Source: Lentibacillus amyloliquefaciens (lineage in GTDB: Bacteria > Bacillota > Bacilli > Bacillales > Amphibacillaceae). Taken from it: a DNA stretch of 64,000 nucleotides. The stretch lies in NCBI RefSeq assembly GCF_001307805.1, contig NZ_CP013862.1, positions 558,001 through 622,000 on the forward strand, given 5' to 3'. A program made the translations under genes and the position numbers. Below are positions 27,101 through 35,633 of the stretch, in pieces. The notes beneath the pieces were generated by a model. The model had not been told where the DNA came from, did not search any database, and saw only the letters and a list, made by a program, of their open reading frames with translations. The first letter of the stretch is position 1. Each line of letters starts with the position of its first letter.

Positions 27101-27734
27101 GTTTATATTCCTTCTCATCGTTGCTTTGTTAATCATAGCGATGTATGTCTGGAAATGGACAACCGATGACGAAGAACCACAAAATCCGGAAGATTTATTC
27201 GATGAATCACAGCAACAACCACCAGAGCTTCAAGAAGACAAAATCGATGAAGCATTAGGTACTAACCATGATTCAAATGCTGAAGATGGAACACAAAATG
27301 CCACCCAGCAAACGACTGAAGATCAACATGAAACCACATATCAAAAACAATTTGGTCATCAAGCAGTTACGAGTGCAAAGGAGCAAGCAAAAGAAGGGCT
27401 TGCTCTTTATCTATCTCAAATCTCCGACTGGGATAAATGGGAAGGGGTTGTGACGTCTTCGTTTTTGAAGGAAATCAAACAAGCTATTCCAGCAGTGAAG
27501 GAAGCAAATGTTGAACGGCGTATTGAATCCATAGAACTGTTTGCTTCTAATGCATCACAATCCAACAACATGGTATTCGGGGCATTTGCCACATGGCATG
27601 TCACATCAAATGAACGTGTAGCCAATCAGCGAACGCAACTTTTTTACCTGACCATGGTGCAACAAAACGATCAATGGCTGGTGAACAAACTGGTAACCCC
27701 TGATGAGGGCATGGAAGGAAAGATCGATAAATGA
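27078..27734 (+). CDS. TrsF/VirB8-like membrane-anchored transfer protein
   Basis: About 218 aa from the ATG (MEKRVLYKF) after GAGGGGG. One N-terminal TM helix, an acidic Gln-rich linker, then a C-terminal domain of NTF2/VirB8 character (TQLFYLTMVQQNDQWLVNKL). Overlaps VirB4 by 23 bp and the hydrolase gene by 4 bp. Confidence 0.7.
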   Translation: MEKRVLYKFIFLLIVALLIIAMYVWKWTTDDEEPQNPEDLFDESQQQPPELQEDKIDEALGTNHDSNAEDGTQNATQQTTEDQHETTYQKQFGHQAVTSAKEQAKEGLALYLSQISDWDKWEGVVTSSFLKEIKQAIPAVKEANVERRIESIELFASNASQSNNMVFGAFATWHVTSNERVANQRTQLFYLTMVQQNDQWLVNKLVTPDEGMEGKIDK

Positions 27735-28858
27735 AACATATTTGGGGTGCCGTGAAAGCCATTGGTAAGACAAAAGCGGTAGGATGGATTGTTGGTCTTG
27801 CTGCAGCGAATATCATTCCTATACTGATTGGCTTAGTCTTAATGAGTATTATGTTTGCGATTATTGGCGCATTAGGTGGGAGCGTTGACGAACAACAATC
27901 CAATCAAAATAATCCATCTGCCGGTTATGTATGTTCGGCAACAGGTGAGATTAATCAGAAAAAATGGGATGATGTTTTTCAAAATCAAAAGCGTTCAGGG
28001 TCACTAAAAGGGCATGGTGATGACATTATTCAATTGTCGGAAGAAAAAGGTCTTGATCCTGTTTTGTTTGCTTCCATTGCGTTACATGAAACCGCCTGGG
28101 GGAAATCAAATGCCATTCAACAAAAAAATAACCCCGGCGGATTGATGAATCCTGACGGAAGTGGCCTATTTCAGTTTTCAACCCTAAAAGAAGGATTAGA
28201 GTCCATGTCGCAAACATTATATAACCGTATCAAAGTGGACGGGTTGGTGACTATTGAACAATTAGGAAGTGTCTATGCACCAGTTGGTGCTGAAAACGAC
28301 CCAAACAATTTAAACGAACATTGGGTGCCAACAACGAAAGAAATTGCCCAAAAGTTGGGTGGTTTAACGATGAATTGTGAACCATCTGACCAACCAGACA
28401 TGGAACTGATTGGCGATAAAGAATGGATATCGTCACATACCAAAAACATTACATCGGGATTCGGAAATCGGAGTTGTGGTGGCTGTTCGTCATTTCATGC
28501 TGGTATAGATGTCGCATCGGGTGGTATTCGGGGAGCGCCAATCACAGCATTTGCGGATGGTGAAATTGTTATCAGTAAAGCAAATGGCACGACATTCCAA
28601 TCAAGCAGCAACAACATGGGAACAGGTTATGGCTGGTATGTGGAAATTAGACATGACGACGGTTTAAGGACAAGATATGCGCACATGATGGAAAAGGGAA
28701 AACCAGTAGGCACAAACGTTGAAGCAGGTGAGGTCATTGGAAAAGTTGGTTCAACCGGTGCATCGACCGGTGCTCATTTACATTTTGAAGTCATCGTAAA
28801 TGGTGAAAAAGTTGATCCGATGCCATACGTTAAACCGTTTTTAACAGGTGAACAGTAA
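27731..28858 (+). CDS. TrsG-like two-domain peptidoglycan hydrolase
   Basis: 375 aa. N-terminal TM helix, a glucosaminidase-like domain (LFASIALHETAWGKSNA, NPGGLMNPDG), then an M23 endopeptidase domain with the zinc ligands HAGIDVAS (HxxxD) and HLHF (HxH) and the helper RYAHM. It opens the cell wall for the mating channel (VirB1-like role). The domain order is common in Gram-positive conjugative systems. Confidence 0.9.
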   Translation: MKHIWGAVKAIGKTKAVGWIVGLAAANIIPILIGLVLMSIMFAIIGALGGSVDEQQSNQNNPSAGYVCSATGEINQKKWDDVFQNQKRSGSLKGHGDDIIQLSEEKGLDPVLFASIALHETAWGKSNAIQQKNNPGGLMNPDGSGLFQFSTLKEGLESMSQTLYNRIKVDGLVTIEQLGSVYAPVGAENDPNNLNEHWVPTTKEIAQKLGGLTMNCEPSDQPDMELIGDKEWISSHTKNITSGFGNRSCGGCSSFHAGIDVASGGIRGAPITAFADGEIVISKANGTTFQSSSNNMGTGYGWYVEIRHDDGLRTRYAHMMEKGKPVGTNVEAGEVIGKVGSTGASTGAHLHFEVIVNGEKVDPMPYVKPFLTGEQ

Positions 28859-28880
28859 TCAAGGAAAGGCGTGAGACCAT

Positions 28881-29882
28881 TTGAAAAACAAATTGAATCG
28901 TGGACGTGAAAACAAAGTCTATATCAGTCTATTGCTTGTCGCCGGCCTTGCGTTTGGCGTTTTTTTTACGTCTAAAACATGGATGTATGACGACAGTGTG
29001 ATTGCCCAAACGTCTTTTAATGAATCAATTGGCGGTCTTAGTCAAACGACATTAACGCTTCGTGATTGGGAGTATAACCCCAAAAATAAATTGATGGAGG
29101 TGACGTTGGAACGTAACCATACCGGAACAGATGCAGTCGAACCGACGTTTTCGTTTTATGCGAAAGAACAAAATGAGAGTCAAAAATACAATGCAGAATT
29201 GGTGTATCAATCAGACAACAACATGGTTGTTCAAATTGAAAATGTTCCTGAATCCTTTCAAGTTATCGGGCTATTCGTGACGGAACACCGTGATCAAAAC
29301 ATCTTGAAACAAGCGTACAAAAAACAGCTGGAAAACAAAGGTGATGAAATAACGGTAACCGATCAAGACATCAAAGAATCTGATCTGCCTGAACCGGAAG
29401 AAGTGATTGTGGTTGGTGATTACAGAAAAATTGACATCAATCAATCATTGAAAACGAAGACGGATAAAGGGTACAAGAAAGAAAATATTATTGCCGATAT
29501 GGAACGTACGAAACAGGAAATTACCACAATCATTGAGGAAGATATACCGTTTCAGGAAGACCTGATGACGACACTTAAAGAAGAGAAACAATCGTTAAAA
29601 CAAGACATGGCGTTTGAAACAAATGAAGAACAAACAAACAGTAAACGGGAGATTGAACAAAAGGATATAGCTATAGAAGATGCAAAAAGTGAAATCGAAA
29701 AACTGAAAAAGAGGGTGAAGGAGCTCCGGGATAAATATCAAAGTCGTGAAGAAAAACTGAATACTTTAACACAAAATAAGGATGACAATCAGCAACAAGA
29801 TAATGACAAAGAGGATGCCGATAATGCGAAAACTGATCAACAAGATGATAACAATAATGCGGCCAAAAAGGATGAAAAATAG
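28881..29882 (+). CDS. single-TM transfer protein with C-terminal coiled coil
   Basis: 333 aa from a TTG. One N-terminal TM helix (VYISLLLVAGLAFGVFF), an extracytoplasmic beta-rich domain (LTLRDWEYNPKNKLMEVTL), then a long coiled coil and an Asp/Asn/Gln-rich tail. Last gene before the presumed oriT; no family recognised. Confidence 0.65.
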   Translation: MKNKLNRGRENKVYISLLLVAGLAFGVFFTSKTWMYDDSVIAQTSFNESIGGLSQTTLTLRDWEYNPKNKLMEVTLERNHTGTDAVEPTFSFYAKEQNESQKYNAELVYQSDNNMVVQIENVPESFQVIGLFVTEHRDQNILKQAYKKQLENKGDEITVTDQDIKESDLPEPEEVIVVGDYRKIDINQSLKTKTDKGYKKENIIADMERTKQEITTIIEEDIPFQEDLMTTLKEEKQSLKQDMAFETNEEQTNSKREIEQKDIAIEDAKSEIEKLKKRVKELRDKYQSREEKLNTLTQNKDDNQQQDNDKEDADNAKTDQQDDNNNAAKKDEK

Positions 29883-29890
29883 CACCCAAA

Positions 29891-29999
29891 ACCTATATTA
29901 AACCTATATAGACACCTATATAAAAGCTATATAATCGCCCAAAAAAATGGTCTTACCGGAAAACTAGGCTCTGCCTAGTTCCCCACCTTGTGTGGGGAC
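29891..29999 (+). other. oriT: candidate origin of transfer (oriT)
   Basis: Four CCTATATA-type repeats at 29892, 29903, 29915 and 29926 (GCTATATA) are spaced 11-12 bp apart. They are followed by two inverted repeats: AACTAGGC-TCT-GCCTAGTT (29962-29980) and TCCCCAC-CTTGT-GTGGGGA (29980-29998). The site lies upstream of a ribbon-helix-helix type gene and the relaxase, the position of oriT in MobL plasmids such as pLS20. The nick site cannot be assigned. Confidence 0.65.
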
Positions 30000-30142
30000 A
30001 TTTTCCCCTTATCCTGTTCAACACTATTGGCGCTCTCATGAAGATGCTCCATTTATTGAAGGTATTTGCCAAAGAGGAAAGGCATTCACATCCTATTGTG
30101 GTGTGACCATGCAGCAAATAAATAGAAAGGAATGATGCAATA

Positions 30143-30463
30143 ATGGAAATCAAAGTGCGCGATGTCGATACCGGTGCCGTCAACGTTTTAAATGACGAAG
30201 CACGAAAACAAAACGTGTCACGGAATGAATTATTAAAACGACACATTGAAGATTTAGCACAGTTTAATGGCATAAAACGTGCTGAAAAAGAATTGGATTC
30301 CACGATAAGTCGCGTAGGTGATGCATTAGAGATGACGTACAATCGTATTGACCAATTAGAAAAACAATCCATGAAAATGTATTTGTTACTAGCCACTGTG
30401 TTGGATGTTGATCCTGAAGAAGTAGATGATTATTTGGAGAAGGTGTTCAAGATAAATATATAA
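30143..30463 (+). CDS. relaxosome accessory protein, ribbon-helix-helix type
   Basis: 106 aa: MEIKVRDVDTGAVNVLNDEA, then RKQNVSRNELLKRHIEDLA, a ribbon-helix-helix DNA-binding fold, and a C-terminal coiled segment. Comparable in position to the auxiliary RHH proteins of pLS20 that bind oriT and aid the relaxase. SD AAAGGAATGATG. Confidence 0.78.
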   Translation: MEIKVRDVDTGAVNVLNDEARKQNVSRNELLKRHIEDLAQFNGIKRAEKELDSTISRVGDALEMTYNRIDQLEKQSMKMYLLLATVLDVDPEEVDDYLEKVFKINI

Positions 30464-30477
30464 GGAGATGATGACAA

Positions 30478-30939
30478 ATGAATGAAAAAAAGACAACAAA
30501 GAAAGGTTCATACTTCCTGTTAAATCCAGTTACGAAAGACAAGATACAGACCATTGCAGGTGAGAAAAATGTGTCTCAAGCCGATGTGATTACGGGAGCC
30601 ATTGATCACTTTTATGCAGACCGTGATGAAAAGTATGGTGTGTTTAAAAACATGATCTCGGATTTAATGGACGAAAAGCTTGCAGCTATGCAAGACAAAT
30701 TACAACGTATTCAGGTTACCGGCAATGTGGTGGACCGTGACACGAAAATTCTGTTGGAATTTATGAACCATTATTATTTGATGAATGAGTTTAAAGATTT
30801 GATCACCACTGAAAAATATAAAACGAATGGGATGCAGCAAGCAGAAGATTTAATTCAAAAGCGTATCCATAAACATCGACAAAAGAAACTCGATCATGAA
30901 AAACGAAAGGCACAAAAGCAACAGGAAAGTGAGGCTTAA
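30478..30939 (+). CDS. second relaxosome accessory protein
   Basis: 153 aa: FLLNPVTKDKIQTIAGEKN with VSQADVITGAIDHF suggests an RHH N-terminus. A helical middle and a Lys/Glu/Gln-rich end follow. Four bp before the relaxase; SD AAGGAGATG. Probably the second oriT-binding auxiliary. Confidence 0.7.
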   Translation: MNEKKTTKKGSYFLLNPVTKDKIQTIAGEKNVSQADVITGAIDHFYADRDEKYGVFKNMISDLMDEKLAAMQDKLQRIQVTGNVVDRDTKILLEFMNHYYLMNEFKDLITTEKYKTNGMQQAEDLIQKRIHKHRQKKLDHEKRKAQKQQESEA

Positions 30940-30942
30940 AAC

Positions 30943-32187
30943 ATGCGTAGTCCTGCGGTTGTGTTACGAAGTAAATTTGTCACACCTGGTTCCAATACCT
31001 TTAACGATTACATTAATTATATCGATCGTGAAGATGCCAAGCGTCATATTCATGTGAACCAATCATCCAAAGAAACGGATGATTTTTTTGTGTTTCATAA
31101 CTTCATGGATTATATGGATGATGAAGCAAAACAAGGTGATTTATTTACTAAAGATAACGATCAGTTAAATCCGAATGACAAGAAAACGTTAAAGCAACAA
31201 TTTCAAAAAGCACAACAAAATGAATCACCTATGTGGCAGGATGTCATAAGTTTTGATAATGAATGGTTGGCGGGGCAAGGTCTTTATAATCCGACAACAC
31301 ATTCAATAGATGAAGCAAGCATGCGCAAGGTTGTTCGTGAAACAATGGACACTGTGCTGCGGTCAGAAGGTATGGAAAAATCAGCTGTATGGACAGCATC
31401 GTTACATTATAATACCGACAACATTCATGTCCATATTGCTTCAACTGAAACACATCCCACACGTGAAAAAATGGACGTATTTGATAAGGAAAGTCAAACT
31501 TGGCGAGAAGAATACCGTGCCAAACGTAAACCCAAGACACTGGATAAAATGAAATCTAAAGTGGCCAACATGATTCTGGATAGAACGCATGAACGGAATA
31601 AAATTGATGACCTTGTTCGTGGAACCGTTCATCATAAAAAAGAACATGGTGTTTCCTTGGCCACTTATCGCCAAACGAAAACATTATTTCAGGAAGCCAT
31701 GAACCACCTTCCATCGGATAAGAAACAATGGCGATATGGTTATCAATCGATTAATGAAGCAAGACCGTATATAGATGACATAACAACGATTTATCTGCAG
31801 AAATTTCATAGTGACGACATGGAACAATTGCATCAGCAATTGGGTGAGGAAGTGAATGTGATGAAAGAAATGTACGGTGAAGGAAGTGATTATGAAAGGT
31901 ATAAACAAACAAAACTGGATGACCTGAAGAAGCGTATGGGTAATGCAGTATTGTCTGAGATGCGGAACTATGCGAAAGCGCAAAACGATTTATCGTTTCA
32001 GCCAAAACGATTAAATGGATGGCAATCATTCAATCGGCAGCAATCATTTTCCTATCGACATCAGACTGTTTATGCGTTTAATGCTTCCATGATGAAGTTA
32101 AGTAAAGCTATGCGGAGAACATTTCATGATTATCAAAAAGACCGAAACCTGCAGGAATTTGACCGGCTAATGGATGGCTACGAATAA
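30943..32187 (+). CDS. MobL-family relaxase
   Basis: 414 aa. N-terminal SKFVTPGSNTFNDYINYIDR is the signature opening of MobL (MOB-L, pLS20 type) relaxases. The HUH metal site is seen in DNIHVHIASTETHP (~residue 166). It nicks oriT and pilots the strand into the recipient. Preceded by two accessory genes and the candidate oriT, and intact throughout. Confidence 0.9.
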   Translation: MRSPAVVLRSKFVTPGSNTFNDYINYIDREDAKRHIHVNQSSKETDDFFVFHNFMDYMDDEAKQGDLFTKDNDQLNPNDKKTLKQQFQKAQQNESPMWQDVISFDNEWLAGQGLYNPTTHSIDEASMRKVVRETMDTVLRSEGMEKSAVWTASLHYNTDNIHVHIASTETHPTREKMDVFDKESQTWREEYRAKRKPKTLDKMKSKVANMILDRTHERNKIDDLVRGTVHHKKEHGVSLATYRQTKTLFQEAMNHLPSDKKQWRYGYQSINEARPYIDDITTIYLQKFHSDDMEQLHQQLGEEVNVMKEMYGEGSDYERYKQTKLDDLKKRMGNAVLSEMRNYAKAQNDLSFQPKRLNGWQSFNRQQSFSYRHQTVYAFNASMMKLSKAMRRTFHDYQKDRNLQEFDRLMDGYE

Positions 32188-32207
32188 ATAAAAGGGTGGT
32201 GGCGTTA

Positions 32208-32696
32208 GTGGACAATGTATACTTCTTATTTAGTATTATAGTGATGGCGCTATTTGTTTTTCCAATGACTATAAAATACGTTAAGAAGAAAAAACGGTTT
32301 AACCTAATGAAAAGGTCAGGCATAAGAGATATTGATGGTATGAAAGGCTATCAATTTGAAGCGTACCTGCAGGTGTTGTTTAAAGAATTAGGGTATCAGC
32401 CAATTGTGACGCAAAAGTCAGGTGACTATGGCGCCGATGTGGTGCTTAAAGGTAGAAATAAAATTGTGATACAGGCAAAACGCTATGGTACTAAACACAA
32501 AGTGAGCATGGATGCCGTACGTGAAGTATTGGCGGCCATGTTTTTTTATAAGGCAGATGAAGCGTGGGTGATTACGAATTCTTTTTTCACGAAACAGGCT
32601 GAAACATTAGCCAAAGCATGTGGTGTAAAATTATTAAACCGGTATGAGTTAGAGAAATTCATTGTGAAAATTAATCCAACAAAGCAGCCAAAATAA
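32208..32696 (+). CDS. membrane-anchored Mrr-like restriction endonuclease
   Basis: About 162 aa from a GTG with AAAGGGTGG upstream. One N-terminal TM helix, then the Mrr_cat/PD-(D/E)XK nuclease domain: GYQFEAYLQVLFKELGY, catalytic GDYGADVVLKG and IVIQAKRY, and a C-terminal AWVITNSFFTKQA. The family cleaves DNA. Placed between relaxase and topoisomerase, it may process DNA entering or leaving through the membrane, or act in interference. Role unproven. Confidence 0.82.
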   Translation: MDNVYFLFSIIVMALFVFPMTIKYVKKKKRFNLMKRSGIRDIDGMKGYQFEAYLQVLFKELGYQPIVTQKSGDYGADVVLKGRNKIVIQAKRYGTKHKVSMDAVREVLAAMFFYKADEAWVITNSFFTKQAETLAKACGVKLLNRYELEKFIVKINPTKQPK

Positions 32697-32722
32697 TTCA
32701 CACGGAAAAGGAGCGAATTAAG

Positions 32723-34861
32723 TTGACCGTTACGGTATTAGCTGAGAAACCGAGTCAGGCTAAGCACTATGCAGAAGCGTTTCAACATGTCAGTCAAAAA
32801 GATGGCTACATGGAGGTGAACGATGATCGATTCTTTCAAGAAAGAACATATATCACCTGGGGAGTTGGTCATTTGGTGGAGCTGGTTCCACCGGAATCCT
32901 ATAACGACTCGTGGAAACAATGGCATTTAGACAACTTACCAATATTCCCGGAAACATTTCAATTTCAAGTAAGTAAGGATAAAACGAAACAGTTTAACGT
33001 TGTGAAGCAATTATTGAAGGAAACAGATGAAATCATTGTCGCAACTGATTGCGACCGTGAAGGTGAAAATATTGCGAGAAGTATTATTAAAATGGCCGGC
33101 GCTTCCAATAAACCAACCAAGCGGTTATGGATAAACTCATTGGAAGTCGATGAAATTCAGAAAGGGTTTAAACAGTTAAGGGATGGAGCAAACTATGTGT
33201 CATTGTATAAGGAAGCACAAACGCGTCAATTAAGTGATTGGCTGGTCGGTATGAATGCGTCCCGGTTATATACATTGCTCTTACAACAGAATGGCATGAA
33301 AGGCGTCTTTAGTGTTGGCCGGGTTCAAACGGCCACCCTTTATTTATTGTATAAACGACAGCAGGAAATCGAGAACTTTGTCTCTAAACCTTTTTTCGAA
33401 CTGGTTGGCAATGTAAGTGTTAAGAACGGTTCGTTTGATGCCAAAGTGAAAGAACGTTACCAAACAGAAGAGGATGCCAAGGATGTCTTGGATTCTCACA
33501 GTCTATTATCTGGAGACAATCAAGGGACAATACAACAAGTAACAAAAGAACAGAAGAAAAAGAAAGCCCCGAAGCTGCATTCGTTATCAACGCTGCAGGC
33601 AACAGCCAATAAAAGATGGAAGTATAGTCCGTCCGACACACTAAAAATTGCACAATCATTATATGAGAAAAAGTTGTTATCTTATCCACGTACAGACAGT
33701 CAATATATTACGGATAGTGAGTTTGCTTACTTAAAGAACCATCTCTCAACCTATCAATCCTGTTTTAATGTCACCATGGATATCGCCTATCCTGAAGCAC
33801 GAAAGCGTTATGTGGATCGATCAAAAGTCCAGGAGCATTATGCAATTATTCCAACAAAACAGGTACCATATAAGCAGGATCTGACCGATAAAGAATGGCA
33901 TATTTATCAGGAAGTTGTGGCAAGAACGCTTGCGATGTTCGCTGACGATTATGAGTATGAAGAAACAAAAGTGGAGGTTGATGTAAACGGTTTGTTTTTT
34001 GAGAAAACCGGCAAGGTGGAATTAAAGAAAGGTTGGAAAGCTTTATTCATGGAAGAAACGTCTGATGATGAGAATGAGGCTGAACAAGACAATACGGTTC
34101 TTCCGTCAATGCGAGAAGGGGAATCTTGTAACGTTGCCATTGAGATATCTGAGGGAAAAACGAAACCGCCGAAGGCCTATACACAAGGCCAATTAATTAA
34201 CGTGATGAAACAAGCTGGTAAAGAAATCGATGATAAAGCATTGCAGCATACATTGAAAGAAAATGAAGGCATTGGGACTGAAGCGACGAGAGCAAGTATC
34301 CTTGATACATTGAAAAAGCAGCAATATATCGAGATAAACAAGAATAAAGTGTCGGTTACGAGGAAAGGCCAAATTTTATGTCAGGCGGTTGAAGGAACCG
34401 TTTTAGCCAGTCCGGAGCTGACAGCCAAATGGGAAACGTATTTACACAAAATCGGGCAAAATGAAGGCTCCCAAGAATACTTTATATCTAAGATAAAGCA
34501 GATGCTGGCATCACTTTTGAAGGATGCACCAGAGAAAATGAAGACGCTTGAACCACAATTTCAGGAAGCTATAGAACAGAACATTGTTGGTGAATGTCCG
34601 GTGTGTGGTAAAGAAGGAGGTGAAATTGAAGACAAAGGAAAGTTTTATGGTTGTTCACGTTATCATGATGGCTGCACGTTTACGTTACCTAAACGATTTT
34701 TAGGAAAAACAATTAGTGAAACGAATATTAAAAAATTGCTGGCAGGTAACAAAACCAATTTAGTGAAAGGATTCAAGAGTAAGAAAGGAAAGACATTTGA
34801 TGCGTATTTACGCTATGATGCGACAGAACAAAAACTAACATTTGAGTTTCCGAAAGGGTGA
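32723..34861 (+). CDS. topB: DNA topoisomerase III (TrsI/TraI-like)
   Basis: 712 aa, TTG start after AAAAGGAG. Type IA topoisomerase: TOPRIM AEKPSQAKHYAEAF and DCDREGENIARSI; active-site Tyr in LSYPRTDSQYI; GIGTEATRASI; C-terminal zinc finger CPVCGKEGG...CSRYHDGC. Plasmid-encoded TopB is a standard member of pSK41/pGO1-type transfer regions and probably resolves the replicated or transferred DNA. Confidence 0.93.
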   Translation: MTVTVLAEKPSQAKHYAEAFQHVSQKDGYMEVNDDRFFQERTYITWGVGHLVELVPPESYNDSWKQWHLDNLPIFPETFQFQVSKDKTKQFNVVKQLLKETDEIIVATDCDREGENIARSIIKMAGASNKPTKRLWINSLEVDEIQKGFKQLRDGANYVSLYKEAQTRQLSDWLVGMNASRLYTLLLQQNGMKGVFSVGRVQTATLYLLYKRQQEIENFVSKPFFELVGNVSVKNGSFDAKVKERYQTEEDAKDVLDSHSLLSGDNQGTIQQVTKEQKKKKAPKLHSLSTLQATANKRWKYSPSDTLKIAQSLYEKKLLSYPRTDSQYITDSEFAYLKNHLSTYQSCFNVTMDIAYPEARKRYVDRSKVQEHYAIIPTKQVPYKQDLTDKEWHIYQEVVARTLAMFADDYEYEETKVEVDVNGLFFEKTGKVELKKGWKALFMEETSDDENEAEQDNTVLPSMREGESCNVAIEISEGKTKPPKAYTQGQLINVMKQAGKEIDDKALQHTLKENEGIGTEATRASILDTLKKQQYIEINKNKVSVTRKGQILCQAVEGTVLASPELTAKWETYLHKIGQNEGSQEYFISKIKQMLASLLKDAPEKMKTLEPQFQEAIEQNIVGECPVCGKEGGEIEDKGKFYGCSRYHDGCTFTLPKRFLGKTISETNIKKLLAGNKTNLVKGFKSKKGKTFDAYLRYDATEQKLTFEFPKG

Positions 34862-34865
34862 TTGG

Positions 34866-35093
34866 ATGGATCTGTATGTGAATGGTGCGTATCAGTCCGT
34901 AGATATCGGTTATGTGAAGGAGATTAAAGAATCCAGTGTTGTATTCATTGTCAAAGACGGTGAAGTCGAAATAGAAGTTGATCCTGTGACGCAGGATGCA
35001 ATTCAAACGATTATTCAAGTGGATGAAGATGCTTTGATTCCATTAGACTTAGAAACTAAAACCGTCATCTTAGATGGTGAGTCAACTAAATAA
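34866..35093 (+). CDS. small hypothetical protein
   Basis: 75 aa from MDLYVNGAYQS after AAGGGTGATT, overlapping nothing important upstream. Acidic beta-rich protein. Unknown function. Confidence 0.55.
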   Translation: MDLYVNGAYQSVDIGYVKEIKESSVVFIVKDGEVEIEVDPVTQDAIQTIIQVDEDALIPLDLETKTVILDGESTK

Positions 35094-35109
35094 AGCAACG
35101 TTTTTCAAG

Positions 35110-35135
35110 AGGACTTCCATTTAGGGAGTCTTTTT
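35110..35135 (+). terminator. intra-operon hairpin with T-run
   Basis: AGGACTTCC / GGGAGTCTT imperfect stem and T-run, then TTTTGGAGGTGATT as SD of the next gene. Confidence 0.55.
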
Positions 35136-35155
35136 TATTTTGGAGGTGATTGATA

Positions 35156-35573
35156 GTGCAAAACGCGTATAAGATTGCTTCATCCTTTGAAGCGAATTGT
35201 CCAGCTGAATTCGTCATGAAGGATGGAAAGAAACAGAAAGAAGTGACTATAGGCATATGGAATCCAGAGCCGGATGACCGGGATGACTTGTATGTATGTT
35301 TATTTAATCCGGCTGAATATGAAACACCAGGGCTGAATGACTGGGACGATGCATTAGATGTTTTTCAAATGGACGACATCCTGACACCAGATGCCTATAA
35401 GCAGTTACAAAGTGCGCTTTTTAATTATGAGACGCCTTTTGAGATGGCATTATCTGAAAAAAGATTTTTTAATTCATCCGACCGAAATATTGGAAGATGA
35501 ACTGAAAGGTGAATTGGCTAAAGAACAGATGAGAACGCATGAGAAGCAGCAACAATTTGATATGGAGATGTGA
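35156..35573 (+). pseudogene. hypothetical transfer-region protein, apparent frameshift
   Basis: GTG start after GGAGGTGATT. The first frame ends at 35500, but at the A6 tract near 35462 the other frame reads KDFLIHPTEILEDELKGELA and runs to 35573, a natural acidic C-terminus just before the next leader. One extra A (or two missing) explains the break. Contains WNPEPDDRDDLYVCLFN. Unknown function. Confidence 0.55.
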
Positions 35574-35633
35574 GGGCTTCCTTCGTGGAGGTCTTCTTTT
35601 ATTTACAATCATTTTTATAAAGGGTGATAGCGT

